Of a stretch of 64,000 nucleotides of DNA, positions 55,931 through 64,000 are shown in pieces (the stretch's first letter is position 1; each line of letters starts with the position of its first letter). Source of the stretch: Ancistrus triradiatus (taxonomy: Eukaryota; Chordata; Actinopteri; Siluriformes; Loricariidae); the NCBI GenBank assembly GCA_025084515.1, contig JAJAGP010000764.1, positions 236,468 through 300,467 of the forward strand, written 5' to 3'. The notes under the pieces were generated by a model. That model was not told where the DNA came from. It worked only from the letters and a program-made list of their open reading frames with translations, and did no database searches. The position numbers and the translations under genes are program-made.

Positions 55931-56925
55931 TACAATCCTTTGTTAGGTCTTACTTAATTATATTTTAAGGATTCCTTATTACAGCTGACCATGGACGTTG
56001 TTAGACCTGTTTAAGGGGGGGTCATAACCCACCCTACCCCAAATAAACATGCATTATTATTTCACATCGTCAATAGTTTCTTTCTTTTCAATGGTCGTAT
56101 CTCTCCATATCGGCAATGTAATGAAATTTGACGCACTAGGACCTGGGGGAGGCACTGCTGCCCCATAACTTCCCTGAAACTCTGCTCTGCACCACTTTAA
56201 CACACGCAAGTGAGAACATCTCCCACATAGTCAATAGAGCTAAGATTTCATGATGTGGTTGTTGGAATATTATGATTTTTCAGCCTCTTTCTATTTTTAG
56301 TTCTAAAAGTTTTAAAGTTAGATAGAACTGGAAATAGTTTTCTCATATTGAAAGTTATTTAATTTATTCATTAGATTTAAGAAACGCTTTAGTCTGCTAA
56401 CAAAATTCGATTCAAAGAAGCTAGTTTGGGTGGTAGGCCTACTGCCATTTTCGCTGTATTATTTTTGTTGGGATGTTCCCAAGGGGCATAGTTGTGTTTT
56501 AATTTAATCAAGTTTTATTAAATTAATTACAAGGCATTGTGCTTCACTAATTCTAAAATATCAGTCTTTATCTGTAATTATGCATTAATCAGAAAAAGTA
56601 CAATTTTTAAACTACTGACATAATAAGTAATATAACAAAAAATGCTATACTTTTAATTCCATAAGTATTCCTGAGTGAGGATAGTATAGATCATGAATAA
56701 ACTGTCAATTTAGACCCAGATGATGACCATGACAGGATTTTTTTCCCTCTCTGTCTCCGTATGAATGGCCATATGGGAGATGTAGCAGTAAAATATTCCA
56801 ACGCGAGACGAATTGTACTCCAAAGCGCAATGTCCGTCTGGCTTTGTCAGGCAGAAAATAAAACGAGAGAAGTCGAGGGAGACAAACTTATGCACCAGTT
56901 GAGTGGAGAATTTTAGTAGTCTGTG
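55931..56925. other. Stretch with no recognised gene
   Basis: AT-rich with a short GC-richer piece at 56740-56900. Nothing recognised. Confidence 0.25.
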
Positions 56926-57115
56926 GAAAAAATCACACCATTGTGAGTGACTGAGTCAGGAGGAAGGTGTTATTAGTTCGGCCCATCTGTGATGGCTATG
57001 GATACTGTTCATTTGCATATGGAGAATGGCACTCGGGACTATATGAGCTTTCTGTATCAAATGGCATCACAGTTAAAGGGGGAGAAAAAAATCAGAGACG
57101 TATGAGAACTACGGA
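56926..57115. promoter_or_regulatory. Candidate conserved non-coding element
   Basis: 'ACTGTTCATTTGCATATGGA' contains an octamer-like ATTTGCAT core and 'GGTGTTATTAGTTCGGCCCA' is unique-looking. It directly precedes a family A Tc1 relic. Conservation is untested. Confidence 0.3.
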
Positions 57116-57195
57116 CAGTTTTGTGTAAGTGTTAATAGAAGACAGCACTGTAACTTTATTAAAGACACCATTGGATAGGATATTCAATGTATAGT

Positions 57196-57692
57196 AGGCC
57201 TACTGTGCAAAAGTCTTAGGCCACCAATAAGATTTGTTGTTTTAGAAATGGTATAATGACCATATAAAACATACTGTTGAGGACTGGACCCAAAAGTTTC
57301 AAACTTGGATTCATAATACTCTTTTCCACTGATCTTCATTCCAATCTCTGTGAGCTTTAGCATATCTTAGCCATGTTACCCTGTTCCCCTTCGAAAAAGG
57401 GTAGGGCATTCCTGATCACGCTTCTTTGGACTGTAAACATGTCAACTATGCATCCTGAAGAAGCTGCCAGATGCTGCTATTGCTCAGGTGTAAGGGGAGG
57501 TCAGGCTAAATACTTATCGCTGTAGCCAATATAAGCTTTTTTTTTCATTTTCTTAATACTGCATACAAATTTCCTGTATTTTTCTGGTTGTAGCCTAATA
57601 AAGAGACTGAGAAATACGTATATATGGTCATTATATCATTGCTAAAACAGTGGTACATCTAATCTAATGGTGGCATAAGGCTTTTGCACAGT
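57196..57692 (-). mobile_element. Deleted Tc1-like element, family A, best-preserved copy
   Basis: Left terminus 'GTGCAAAAGTCTTAGGCCAC' then CAATAAGATTTGTTG; right terminus 'ATGGTGGCATAAGGCTTTTG' then CACAGTACTGTA, forming inverted repeats of about 70 bases. Total about 500 bases. The core carries minus-strand text of the transposase N-terminal and first catalytic regions joined by a deletion. Confidence 0.75.
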
Positions 57693-57699
57693 ACTGTAT

Positions 57700-58490
57700 A
57701 ACATAAAATAAAAACAAATAGCTATACTGATGTCAAATATAGCTAATAAATGTATTCCATTCATTAGCTTTGCGTTAGGGTCCGTTTAATTCTAAAGATT
57801 TGTGCTAAGTTGCTTTTTTTTTGGCTGGTGCTTGTGCCTCCTTTGGGATCTGGCAACCCGTCAGTTGTAACACCGGCATACCTGAACAGCGCTTCGTGTC
57901 CAGCTTTGATTTACCCGAAAAGGTAACGTCAGTTTGTAATTTCTCCTGGAAATGTAATTGTGAAATTGAACAATATTTTTCTAAAAGGTGTCAGTACTTG
58001 TATGAAGTAGAAACAAACTTTTTTTAATGTGAAAACGGGCCGCTTTGCGAGTGTTAATCAACCGTCATTACCGTTAGCTAAGTTACCTAAGTTAATTAGC
58101 CCCACACTCACACAGCGACCAACAACGGTCACGTTTATGTCTTTATATTTTTGTTATAACAAACTAGAGAGAGAGAGCGAGAGAGAGGGGACACTGACAG
58201 AGCAGAGACAGCAGGTAACATGGAGGTGAGTGAGAAATCACAACAGTCTAATCCTGTGCAGGATCCCGTTGGCCTTCATATATGTAACAACATTTTCTTT
58301 TCAGTAGTTTACTGATAGGATTTTTTTTTTCATATTCACTCTGGTGCCACCTAAGTGTACAGGCAAGTAAATTTAAACAACAATTTCCTAAAACTTGCTC
58401 ACATCTGAACTCCTTTTCCTATAACAATCATAGACTTCTGTTTATTTTTCTGAAGAAATTAGGGTTATGGCTGTACTTTATTAAAGTCAT
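57700..58490. other. Non-coding stretch with a GAGA tract
   Basis: 57820-57930 and 58030-58140 are GC-richer and non-repetitive. 'GATCTGGCAACCC' at about 57847 matches repeat-edge phrases near 1195 and 9368. A short GAGA tract spans 58165-58188. Confidence 0.25.
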
Positions 58491-58670
58491 TATTAAAATA
58501 ATTATTGTTATACTAGATGACATTAAAATAATCTAGCTGTTATTGTAAAAAAAACACAATAAATGAAATAAAATTGAAATATTTTTTAATATGGCTACTA
58601 GATCCACCCATAAACACCCAAGCCCACTAAATTTGGTTCTCCTTAATGTTCAAATCCTGGCTACATCCTT

Positions 58671-58675
58671 TTATT

Positions 58676-58721
<46 letters not shown>
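58671..58721. repeat. (TAA)n microsatellite
   Basis: About 51 bases of TAA/TTA trinucleotides inside copy 1 of the local duplication. Confidence 0.95.
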
Positions 58722-58722
<1 letters not shown>

Positions 58723-59044
58723 AAAACTATAAGTTCTATATAGTGTGAGAGATGATATACAAATATAATAATAAAATAGAAAATAGAACAGAAATATCCA
58801 ACATGGGCAAGATTACTTCACTTAAATGTTCTGAATGTTGTTACCGTTTCATTTCCAATTAATTATCCAGCCCTAATTTCCACCTCCTTATGTTGTCACA
58901 GTGTCATCTTATCTTATTAGATTTTTTTTCCATTCGTATGTGATGTTCATGTCTATGTTCACCAGACTGTGTGCACCATGCAGCCATTTTGATTATTTGA
59001 TGCACACTACCATATATGGAAAACATACATACATACATCTATAT

Positions 59045-59200
59045 ACAATACTGTACAAAAGTCTTAGGCCATCATTAGTTTAGATTTAGCATTGTGTAGC
59101 ATCGGTGACTTTATTAAAATACATCTAGAAAATGCAGGACATTTGTGTGCAATATTAAAAAAAACAGCTTCTATGGGCTACAGTGGTAAGCATTTAGATC
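59045..59200 (-). mobile_element. Deleted Tc1-like element, family A, short fragment
   Basis: 'ACTGTACAAAAGTCTTAGGC' start and 'AGCTTCTATGGGCTACAGTG' body. The fragment joins the left terminus almost directly to the middle, a larger deletion than in the other copies. Confidence 0.6.
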
Positions 59201-60289
59201 AGAGCACTGCAAGATTTCATTCATTTCCAACGTAACTTATGACGTCTTATGACCTTTTTTATTCAATATATTATTGTTGTGCTACTGTCCTATGTGCTAT
59301 AGCGTTGCATTCTATATTTTATTATACTATTCATAATGTTGTGTTCTGTTCAATTTACCATAGTCTATATATTTGATATCATTTTATATTAATTGTCATA
59401 TTTTCTTTAAACATGTTCTCTCTAATTTTTTGATTTAGCTTCTGTTTATTTAAAAAAATACTATAACCATCAAAACCTTCCCGCCGAGGACACAAGATCC
59501 TACGGTGACTCTGTCTATTGGACTAAATAATGCATATTTACACTATTAGCCATTATTGTAAAAAAATACAAACAAACTACATTTGGTCCCCGGCAAAGGT
59601 TCAAGTCATGGCTACGGTCTTGGAATTAGAACAAGAAACTATAAAAAGAAGTATGAGAGATAACATACAAATCTGATAATAAATCTGAAAATAGAGCCGA
59701 AATACCCACTATGGGCAAGGTTACGTCGCTTAAAGGTTCTGAATGCCGGTTTTCAGCCCTAATTTCGGCTTCCTTGTGCAGTCAAAGCATCATCTGATCT
59801 TATTTGATTTTTCCCCTTCGTATGCGAGATGCAAGTGTATGTTCAGCAGACTGTGTGCGACAGTGTGTGCCGTGCCATCTTGCAGATGTCTTTGTCCGAG
59901 TGCCTCCATAGTGACTTTACAGGCTTAGATGCCAACTCTGTTTTTCCTATGATGGATCTCAGGAGACACAGCAGGCGTCTGGGCTAGTTCAGCATCTGTT
60001 TCTCTTATACAGATGAACCAGGATGGACAGAGCACTTCCAAACACACCGTACCCACTCTGTGCATGCGTGTTTGTGACTGCCACGTGACTGCCACGTGCA
60101 CCCACTTTGACACGTTACACCAGATTCATTCAAATATGATGTAAAAACCTGTATTTGCTCCATGTGTATTATCACTGGTGATGGTGACAGTGTATGTTAT
60201 TAGTACACAGAGCCGACGTTACATCGCAAACTCCAAGGGCATAGGTCACGTCAGCACAGGATGACGTAAATCAGATGTGAAATTCAGAT

Positions 60290-60625
60290 GCTACAATCAG
60301 TTCAAATTCCTCCTCAATGCAAAGCAGCTGCAAGAGTCTTTCCCTCCACTGGTTGCTGTTGCACATAGACAGCGCTCGTACTGGCACGGCTGTGCACGCG
60401 TGTGACGCGCTTGTCAGCCAGAGGGCACTTTTTACGATCATGCCCACACTCGAACTGATCAGTGGAGGCAACGGTTTGCCTGTGTCAGCAATCTGGAGGT
60501 TTTCGGGAGACTTGTTGTTGTTCCGTTGGAGGATGCTGTTTGTACTCCGTCTGTTTCCAATAGCAGATCGGATAGGACAGGCAGTCCCGTGGATTGTCTC
60601 CGGGAGGTAGAGAGAGGAAAGAAGG
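60290..60625. promoter_or_regulatory. Candidate conserved non-coding element
   Basis: GC-richer complex sequence with several CpGs ('GTGCACGCGTGTGACGCGCT', 'GTCAGCAATCTGGAGG'). A 155-codon minus-strand ORF (60738-60271) and a 97-codon plus ORF overlap it in different frames without domains, so neither is taken as a gene. Confidence 0.25.
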
Positions 60626-60811
60626 GAGAGAGAAAGAGAGCAAGAGGGTGAAAAGTGTCCTCTCCGCTCGTGCAGTAGGGAGTAGGGCTGATATTCAGCG
60701 TATGTGACAAGACCCGTCGTGAGTGAAGTCCCCTGCAATATTAATTCTCATTTGAAGCAGCTGGGGCTGAGTGTATAAAACATTGAACAAAACAGCTGCC
60801 ATGGATCTATT

Positions 60812-60869
60812 GCTCTCTCTCCTCTCTCTCTCTATTTCTCTCATTCTCTCTTTCTCTCTCTCTTTCTCT

Positions 60870-60920
<51 letters not shown>

Positions 60921-61042
60921 TCTTTCTCTGTCTCTCTGTCTCTCTCTCTCGCTCTCTGTCTCTCTCTCTTTCTCTGTCTCTCTCTGTCTCTCTCTCTTTC
61001 TCTGTCTCTCTCTGTCTCTCTCTCTTTCTCTGTCTCTCTCTG

Positions 61043-61093
<51 letters not shown>

Positions 61094-61126
61094 GTCTCTC
61101 TCTGTCTCTCTCTCTCTCTCTCTCTT
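60812..61126. repeat. Long (CT)n-type microsatellite with a 28-base higher-order unit
   Basis: About 315 bases of CT with T and GT interruptions. Between 60961 and 61042 a 28-base unit (containing 'CTTTCTCTGTCTCTCTCTG') is repeated about three times. Long serine/leucine and arginine/glutamate ORFs on the two strands are artefacts of the repeat. Confidence 0.95.
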
Positions 61127-61339
61127 ACACTCACACAAATACACACACATGTTTTTCTCAGTATCCTGTTGGGGACTTTCCAATGACATAATGATTACTG
61201 TAGCTAATCAATGCTCCACCTCCACCTTAACCTCAGTAACCTAATGGAGAGCTTTTGACTCTTCCGTTTTTCCAAAAGAAAGTTGCAGTTTCTCTTAAAA
61301 GAAAAGTCTTCCCCATGGCAAGCAGCATTTGCAGAAGCA

Positions 61340-61685
61340 TTTACCTGGAAGCAGCATTGGCCACTGGATCTCCATACTGGTCCAGGCAACTTCTCATGAT
61401 CCTCCAAAGATTGTACTGGAAAAAACATGCCTGATTCAAGTCAAATAAGTAATAGTACAGTTTATTACAACGATGGTAAAGGCCATATGTAGTATAAATA
61501 GTAAAATAAGAGCAGTGTAATATAGGGCTCGCTATCTTAATTAATGTATTATTCTACTACTATGCGTCTATTTATTCTCCATGTGCTATATACCTGTTAA
61601 CCTGTTATGTCATTAGTTATATTATTTATAAGGCTACATCGTATTTTATTTAGAGGTGAATAATATGCTGTACTGTATATTGCCT
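61340..61685 (+). repeat. Dispersed repeat shared with 19700-20145
   Basis: See the copy at 19700. Shared phrases here are 'TGGTCCAGGCAACTTCTCAT', 'CCTCCAAAGATTGTACTGG' and, further on, 'AAGGCTACATCGTATT' and 'GAATAATATGCTGTACTGTA'. Confidence 0.5.
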
Positions 61686-61829
61686 TTCTGTATATCTGTG
61701 TCTTTTCACGCAGACTGGCGGCCAGTGTATCACTGTTATGACTTTTATTTGCTGATTTTGTTACATTTTTCTCCTCCTTCCCAATATTTACTGTATATAT
61801 TTACTGTATAGGTGTCTGTGTCCAACAAG

Positions 61830-62100
61830 TCAGTTCAACTTTCTGTCCTGCTGTATTTGAACAAAGGTCATAGAGAATTTGGCTGGCTTGCACTGAATTT
61901 TGACCTCAACTCCATCAGACACTTTTAAAATGGAATGCCAAAAGTGAGCCAGGGCTTATTGTCTAATGTCAGAAGCCGACCTCACGTTCCAAAATCTAGT
62001 AGAAAAACCTCTTAAAAGAGCAAGTGCTGGTGTAACTCCATAATAATACTCACGTTTTGGATGGTCATTGGGTGTCCACATACTTTTGGCTACATTGAAT
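61830..62100 (+). mobile_element. 3' part of a Tc1-like element, family C
   Basis: 'ATTTTGACCTCAACTCCATC' to 'GGAATGCCAAAAGTGAGCC' matches 15785-15840, and the end 'GTGTCCACATACTTTTGGCT' is the family terminus. It covers the transposase C-terminal region, unreadable because of decay. Confidence 0.6.
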
Positions 62101-62103
62101 ATT

Positions 62104-62307
62104 TTATATTTACATTTACATTTACATTACATTTACAGCATTTAGCAGACGCCCTTATCCAGACTTACAATTGATACAGTCTTACAATCCAAGGTTAAGG
62201 GTCTTGCTCAAGGACCCAACAGTGGCAGCTTGGCAGAGGTGGGATTTGAACCCTGGACCTTCTGGTCCATAGTCCAGTACCCTACCCGCTAGGCTACCAC
62301 AGTCCCA
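62104..62307 (-). mobile_element. tRNA-derived SINE, minus strand, nearly full length
   Basis: On the plus strand: 'TTTACATTTACATTACATTT' tail repeats, 'GCATTTAGCAGACGCCCTTA', 'GGCAGAGGTGGGATTTGAAC' (inverse box B) and 'CGCTAGGCTACCACAGTCCC' (inverse box A/head). It inserted directly after the Tc1 family C end. Confidence 0.85.
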
Positions 62308-62619
62308 TATATTATATAATATAGTTGTTTCTTGGTAAGATTGTGTTAATAATGTATTACAGTTGTTGATTGTCATCTCATGTGACCAGGGAATGGGGTG
62401 GTCCAAATTGGGGAGATACAACCTAAAGGGGGATTTATTGAAAACCTGGAAGGTCTCTGATAAACTGAAGTGTCTGCGGTCACAGCACAGTCCTGCAGTT
62501 CTTTCTGTCAGCTCCTGCTGTAACTCCTGAGCCTTTATGAACTGCCATCCTAAACCGTGGCCATTTCTTATCTTTATCCTCAACCCCTGCAACAAGAACT
62601 ACTAGCTGTACTTTTTTTA

Positions 62620-63010
62620 AAGACGCTCACTTATTTAAGACGAGGGGGAAATCCTGGCCATAATAAAGCTCCCGTCTAATTCGTAGTGACATGCTAAAAG
62701 AACACACGAGAAACAGACTTGCTGAGAGTAGCTCCCTCCCAGGGGCCGACCCCTACGGCGTCTCCAGGTGGCACTACAAGCTTCTTGCTCACTACGTGTC
62801 GGTGACAGATTCGAAGGCAAATGTGCGTGAATAATTGATCGGGAGCGCGGTAGCTCTAGAGCACGGCTCGCTAATGAAGAGGAGTGCATCACTTTTACAG
62901 GACCAATTAGCAACAGGAGTAATTACACATATTGCCATTTATAAAAATCACTTCCCCTCTTGCGTGCCACTTGGGTAATTGCTGTTTAAAGGAGTTCACC
63001 GAGCAGAGGA
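62620..63010. promoter_or_regulatory. Candidate conserved non-coding block
   Basis: GC-richer complex sequence with homeodomain-type cores ('GAATAATTGATCGGGAGCG', 'CAATTAGCAACAGGAGTAAT', 'GGGTAATTGCTGTTTAAAGG'). The 92-codon minus ORF has no recognised domain. Among the candidates this one looks most like an embryonic enhancer, but conservation is untested. Confidence 0.35.
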
Positions 63011-63234
63011 TGGTCTAAAATGGTTGGGGTATTCCAGAAAATTATAGCTATAGTCTCGTTCACTCACAAGACGCAGTTCTCTATTGGGGTGTAATTTTAC
63101 TGATGCATTCTCAGTCAGTTCTTTGAGCTCTATCATGAGGTAATGTCCATTATATAAGATGGGACTTTATTTTCCTGTAGTAACTCCAACCCCAAATCAG
63201 AAAAAGTTGCTACTCTGTGGAAAATGCAACAGCG

Positions 63235-63453
63235 TCAATTTAGGGCGAGTAATGATGATGTGATTTCAAACAGGTAATCATGATAAGCTTTACTCACTGA
63301 AATTCCTCCAGATTCCTTGAATCGTTTAATGATATTATGCACTGTAGATGAAGATGTATGTAAATCCCTTCCAATCTTTCTTTGAGGAATGGTGTTTTTA
63401 AATAATTCTGTAATTATGGATTTGTTGTCAAACTGAAGACCCTCTGACAACAT
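63235..63453 (-). pseudogene. Tc1-like transposase, N-terminal helix-turn-helix only
   Basis: An intact ATG at 63453 opens 'MLSEGLQFDNKSIITELF', then 'IPQRKIGRDLHTSSSTVHNI' and 'IKRFKESGGISVSK', the DNA-binding helix-turn-helix of a fish Tc1-like transposase. The frame then runs into unrelated sequence and stops at 63235. The family product is about 300-340 residues; here about 55 belong to it. Such a fragment could in principle bind terminal repeats, but there is no sign that it is expressed. Confidence 0.75.
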
Positions 63454-63530
63454 TTACTCCTCGAACACTCAGCCTTTCATGGATACGGTTTTTGTACCAA
63501 ATCATGATTACAATCACCTGTTTGAAATCA

Positions 63531-63531
<1 letters not shown>

Positions 63532-63561
<30 letters not shown>
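63532..63561. repeat. (ATT)n microsatellite
   Basis: About 30 bases of ATT trinucleotides within the deleted Tc1-like element. Confidence 0.9.
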
Positions 63562-63562
<1 letters not shown>

Positions 63563-64000
63563 TTTCTTTACTTTATTATTATTTATCTTTTTTTCCATTA
63601 CTATCCCTAAATTGCCCAGTCCTGACTTTTTGTATTTGTATGTATTACAGGCCTGAAATGCAAGAATGGATGTTTATTAACAAATGAAATGAAGTTAATA
63701 GAGAAAAGTATGAGTTCATACCATCTGCCAGGAATAAAAGTCAATGTAAGGAACATTGCGTTTGTATTATTTTTTTATTTATTTGCATTTTCTATATCGT
63801 CCCAACTTTTTCTGATTTGGAGTTGTACTTTTTAGCCTTCACTAGTGGCTAAAGATCAAACCATCATAAGTGCTAAAAAATTATGCTGAAAACTTTGTAG
63901 CATATGAATACATCTGAATCATTGTAGTTATGAAATGACTCATACTATACTTGGGTCCTTCAGTTCCTCACCGAAGCTGTTTTTAGTGCTGTGCCTGTAC

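Larger units (their letters stand above)
58490..59890. repeat. Local segmental duplication, two copies about 0.9 kb apart
   Basis: Copy 1 (about 58530-58990) and copy 2 (about 59540-59890) share, in order, 'TTATTGTAAAAAAA', 'AAATCCTGGCTAC/AAGTCATGGCTAC', 'GAGAGAT-ACATACAAAT', 'ATGGGCAAG-TTAC', 'AAGGTTCTGAATG', 'CAGCCCTAATTTC' and 'AGACTGTGTGC'. Copy 1 has an expanded (TAA)n that copy 2 lacks. Between them lie a family A Tc1 fragment (59045) and AT-rich DNA. Confidence 0.75.
63190..63830 (-). mobile_element. Deleted Tc1-like element with AAATCAGAAAAAGTTG ends
   Basis: Left end 'CCCCAAATCAGAAAAAGTTG' then CTACTCTGTGGAAAATGC; right end (inverse) 'ACTCCAAATCAGAAAAAGTT' then GGGACGATATAGAAAATGC. 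The roughly 640-base element keeps only the transposase N-terminal part, then non-coding sequence including an (ATT)n run. Confidence 0.75.

Noticed and set aside
60271..60738. 155-codon minus-strand ORF
   Set aside because: No known domain; part of it reads the CT/GA-rich flank, and the overlapping plus ORF is equally open.
60771..61244. 157-codon plus-strand ORF and 101-106-codon minus-strand ORFs
   Set aside because: They are made almost wholly of serine/leucine or arginine/glutamate from the (CT)n tract.

Overview
The window looks like a piece of a teleost fish nuclear genome, most likely an otophysan such as a catfish or characin. The reasons are the base composition, GT/AG introns, long (GT)n, (CT)n and (TA)n microsatellites, many decayed Tc1-like transposons of several lineages, tRNA-derived SINEs with the 'TCTGGATAAGGGCGTCTGC' type of tail, and LINE tails ending in 'GAC TTGAC TTGAC'. 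The order-level guess is inference from repeat style only. Nothing bacterial or viral was recognised, and there are no rRNA or free-standing tRNA genes.

The window is almost entirely gene desert. From 1 to about 50,000 there are microsatellites, transposon debris and short stretches of less decayed, complex sequence that could be conserved non-coding elements. The latter are near 1.8-2.6, 5.4-5.8, 7.9-8.1, 12.7-13.1, 16.2-16.5, 17.7-18.0, 26.0-26.6, 29.9-30.4, 35.8-36.1, 38.0-38.5, 48.0-48.5, 55.5-55.9, 56.9-57.1, 60.3-60.6 and 62.6-63.0 kb. If they are conserved, the desert may be a regulatory domain or a large intron of a developmental gene outside the window.

The one convincing protein-coding gene lies at about 50.84-53.07 kb on the + strand. 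At least eight short exons join in one frame (762 nt from an ATG at 50850, 253 codons plus stop). The model fuses the first part of an ACAP-type PH domain to a PIM-family serine/threonine kinase. The kinase part keeps the VAIK lysine and the C-lobe end but lacks, inside one exon, the stretch that should carry the HRD and DFG motifs. It is either a chimeric pseudokinase gene or a young pseudogene, and it is the most unusual object here.

Mobile DNA dominates the rest. Tc1/mariner relics include one element at 13.2-14.6 kb; one at 53.66-55.11 kb on the minus strand, inserted at a TA inside the terminal repeat of an older Tc1-derived MITE; one at 11.6-12.7 kb with a recognisable DDE transposase; a roughly 0.5 kb deleted family with 'AAAGTCTTAGGCCACC' ends present about six times; a family ending in 'CAAACTTTTGGCCATATAG'; and one with 'CCCCAAATCAGAAAAAGTTG' ends at 63.2-63.8 kb. 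There are also pogo/Tigger-like MITEs, at least seven tRNA-SINE copies, about eight copies of one LINE 3' tail, a decayed LINE RNase H domain at 19.2-19.6 kb, and a gypsy-style LTR at 45.19-45.83 kb with minisatellite-rich internal sequence up to 47.24 kb. Two local tandem duplications (38.65-39.89 and 58.5-59.9 kb) were found by eye. All family assignments are from memory of the families; no search was run.
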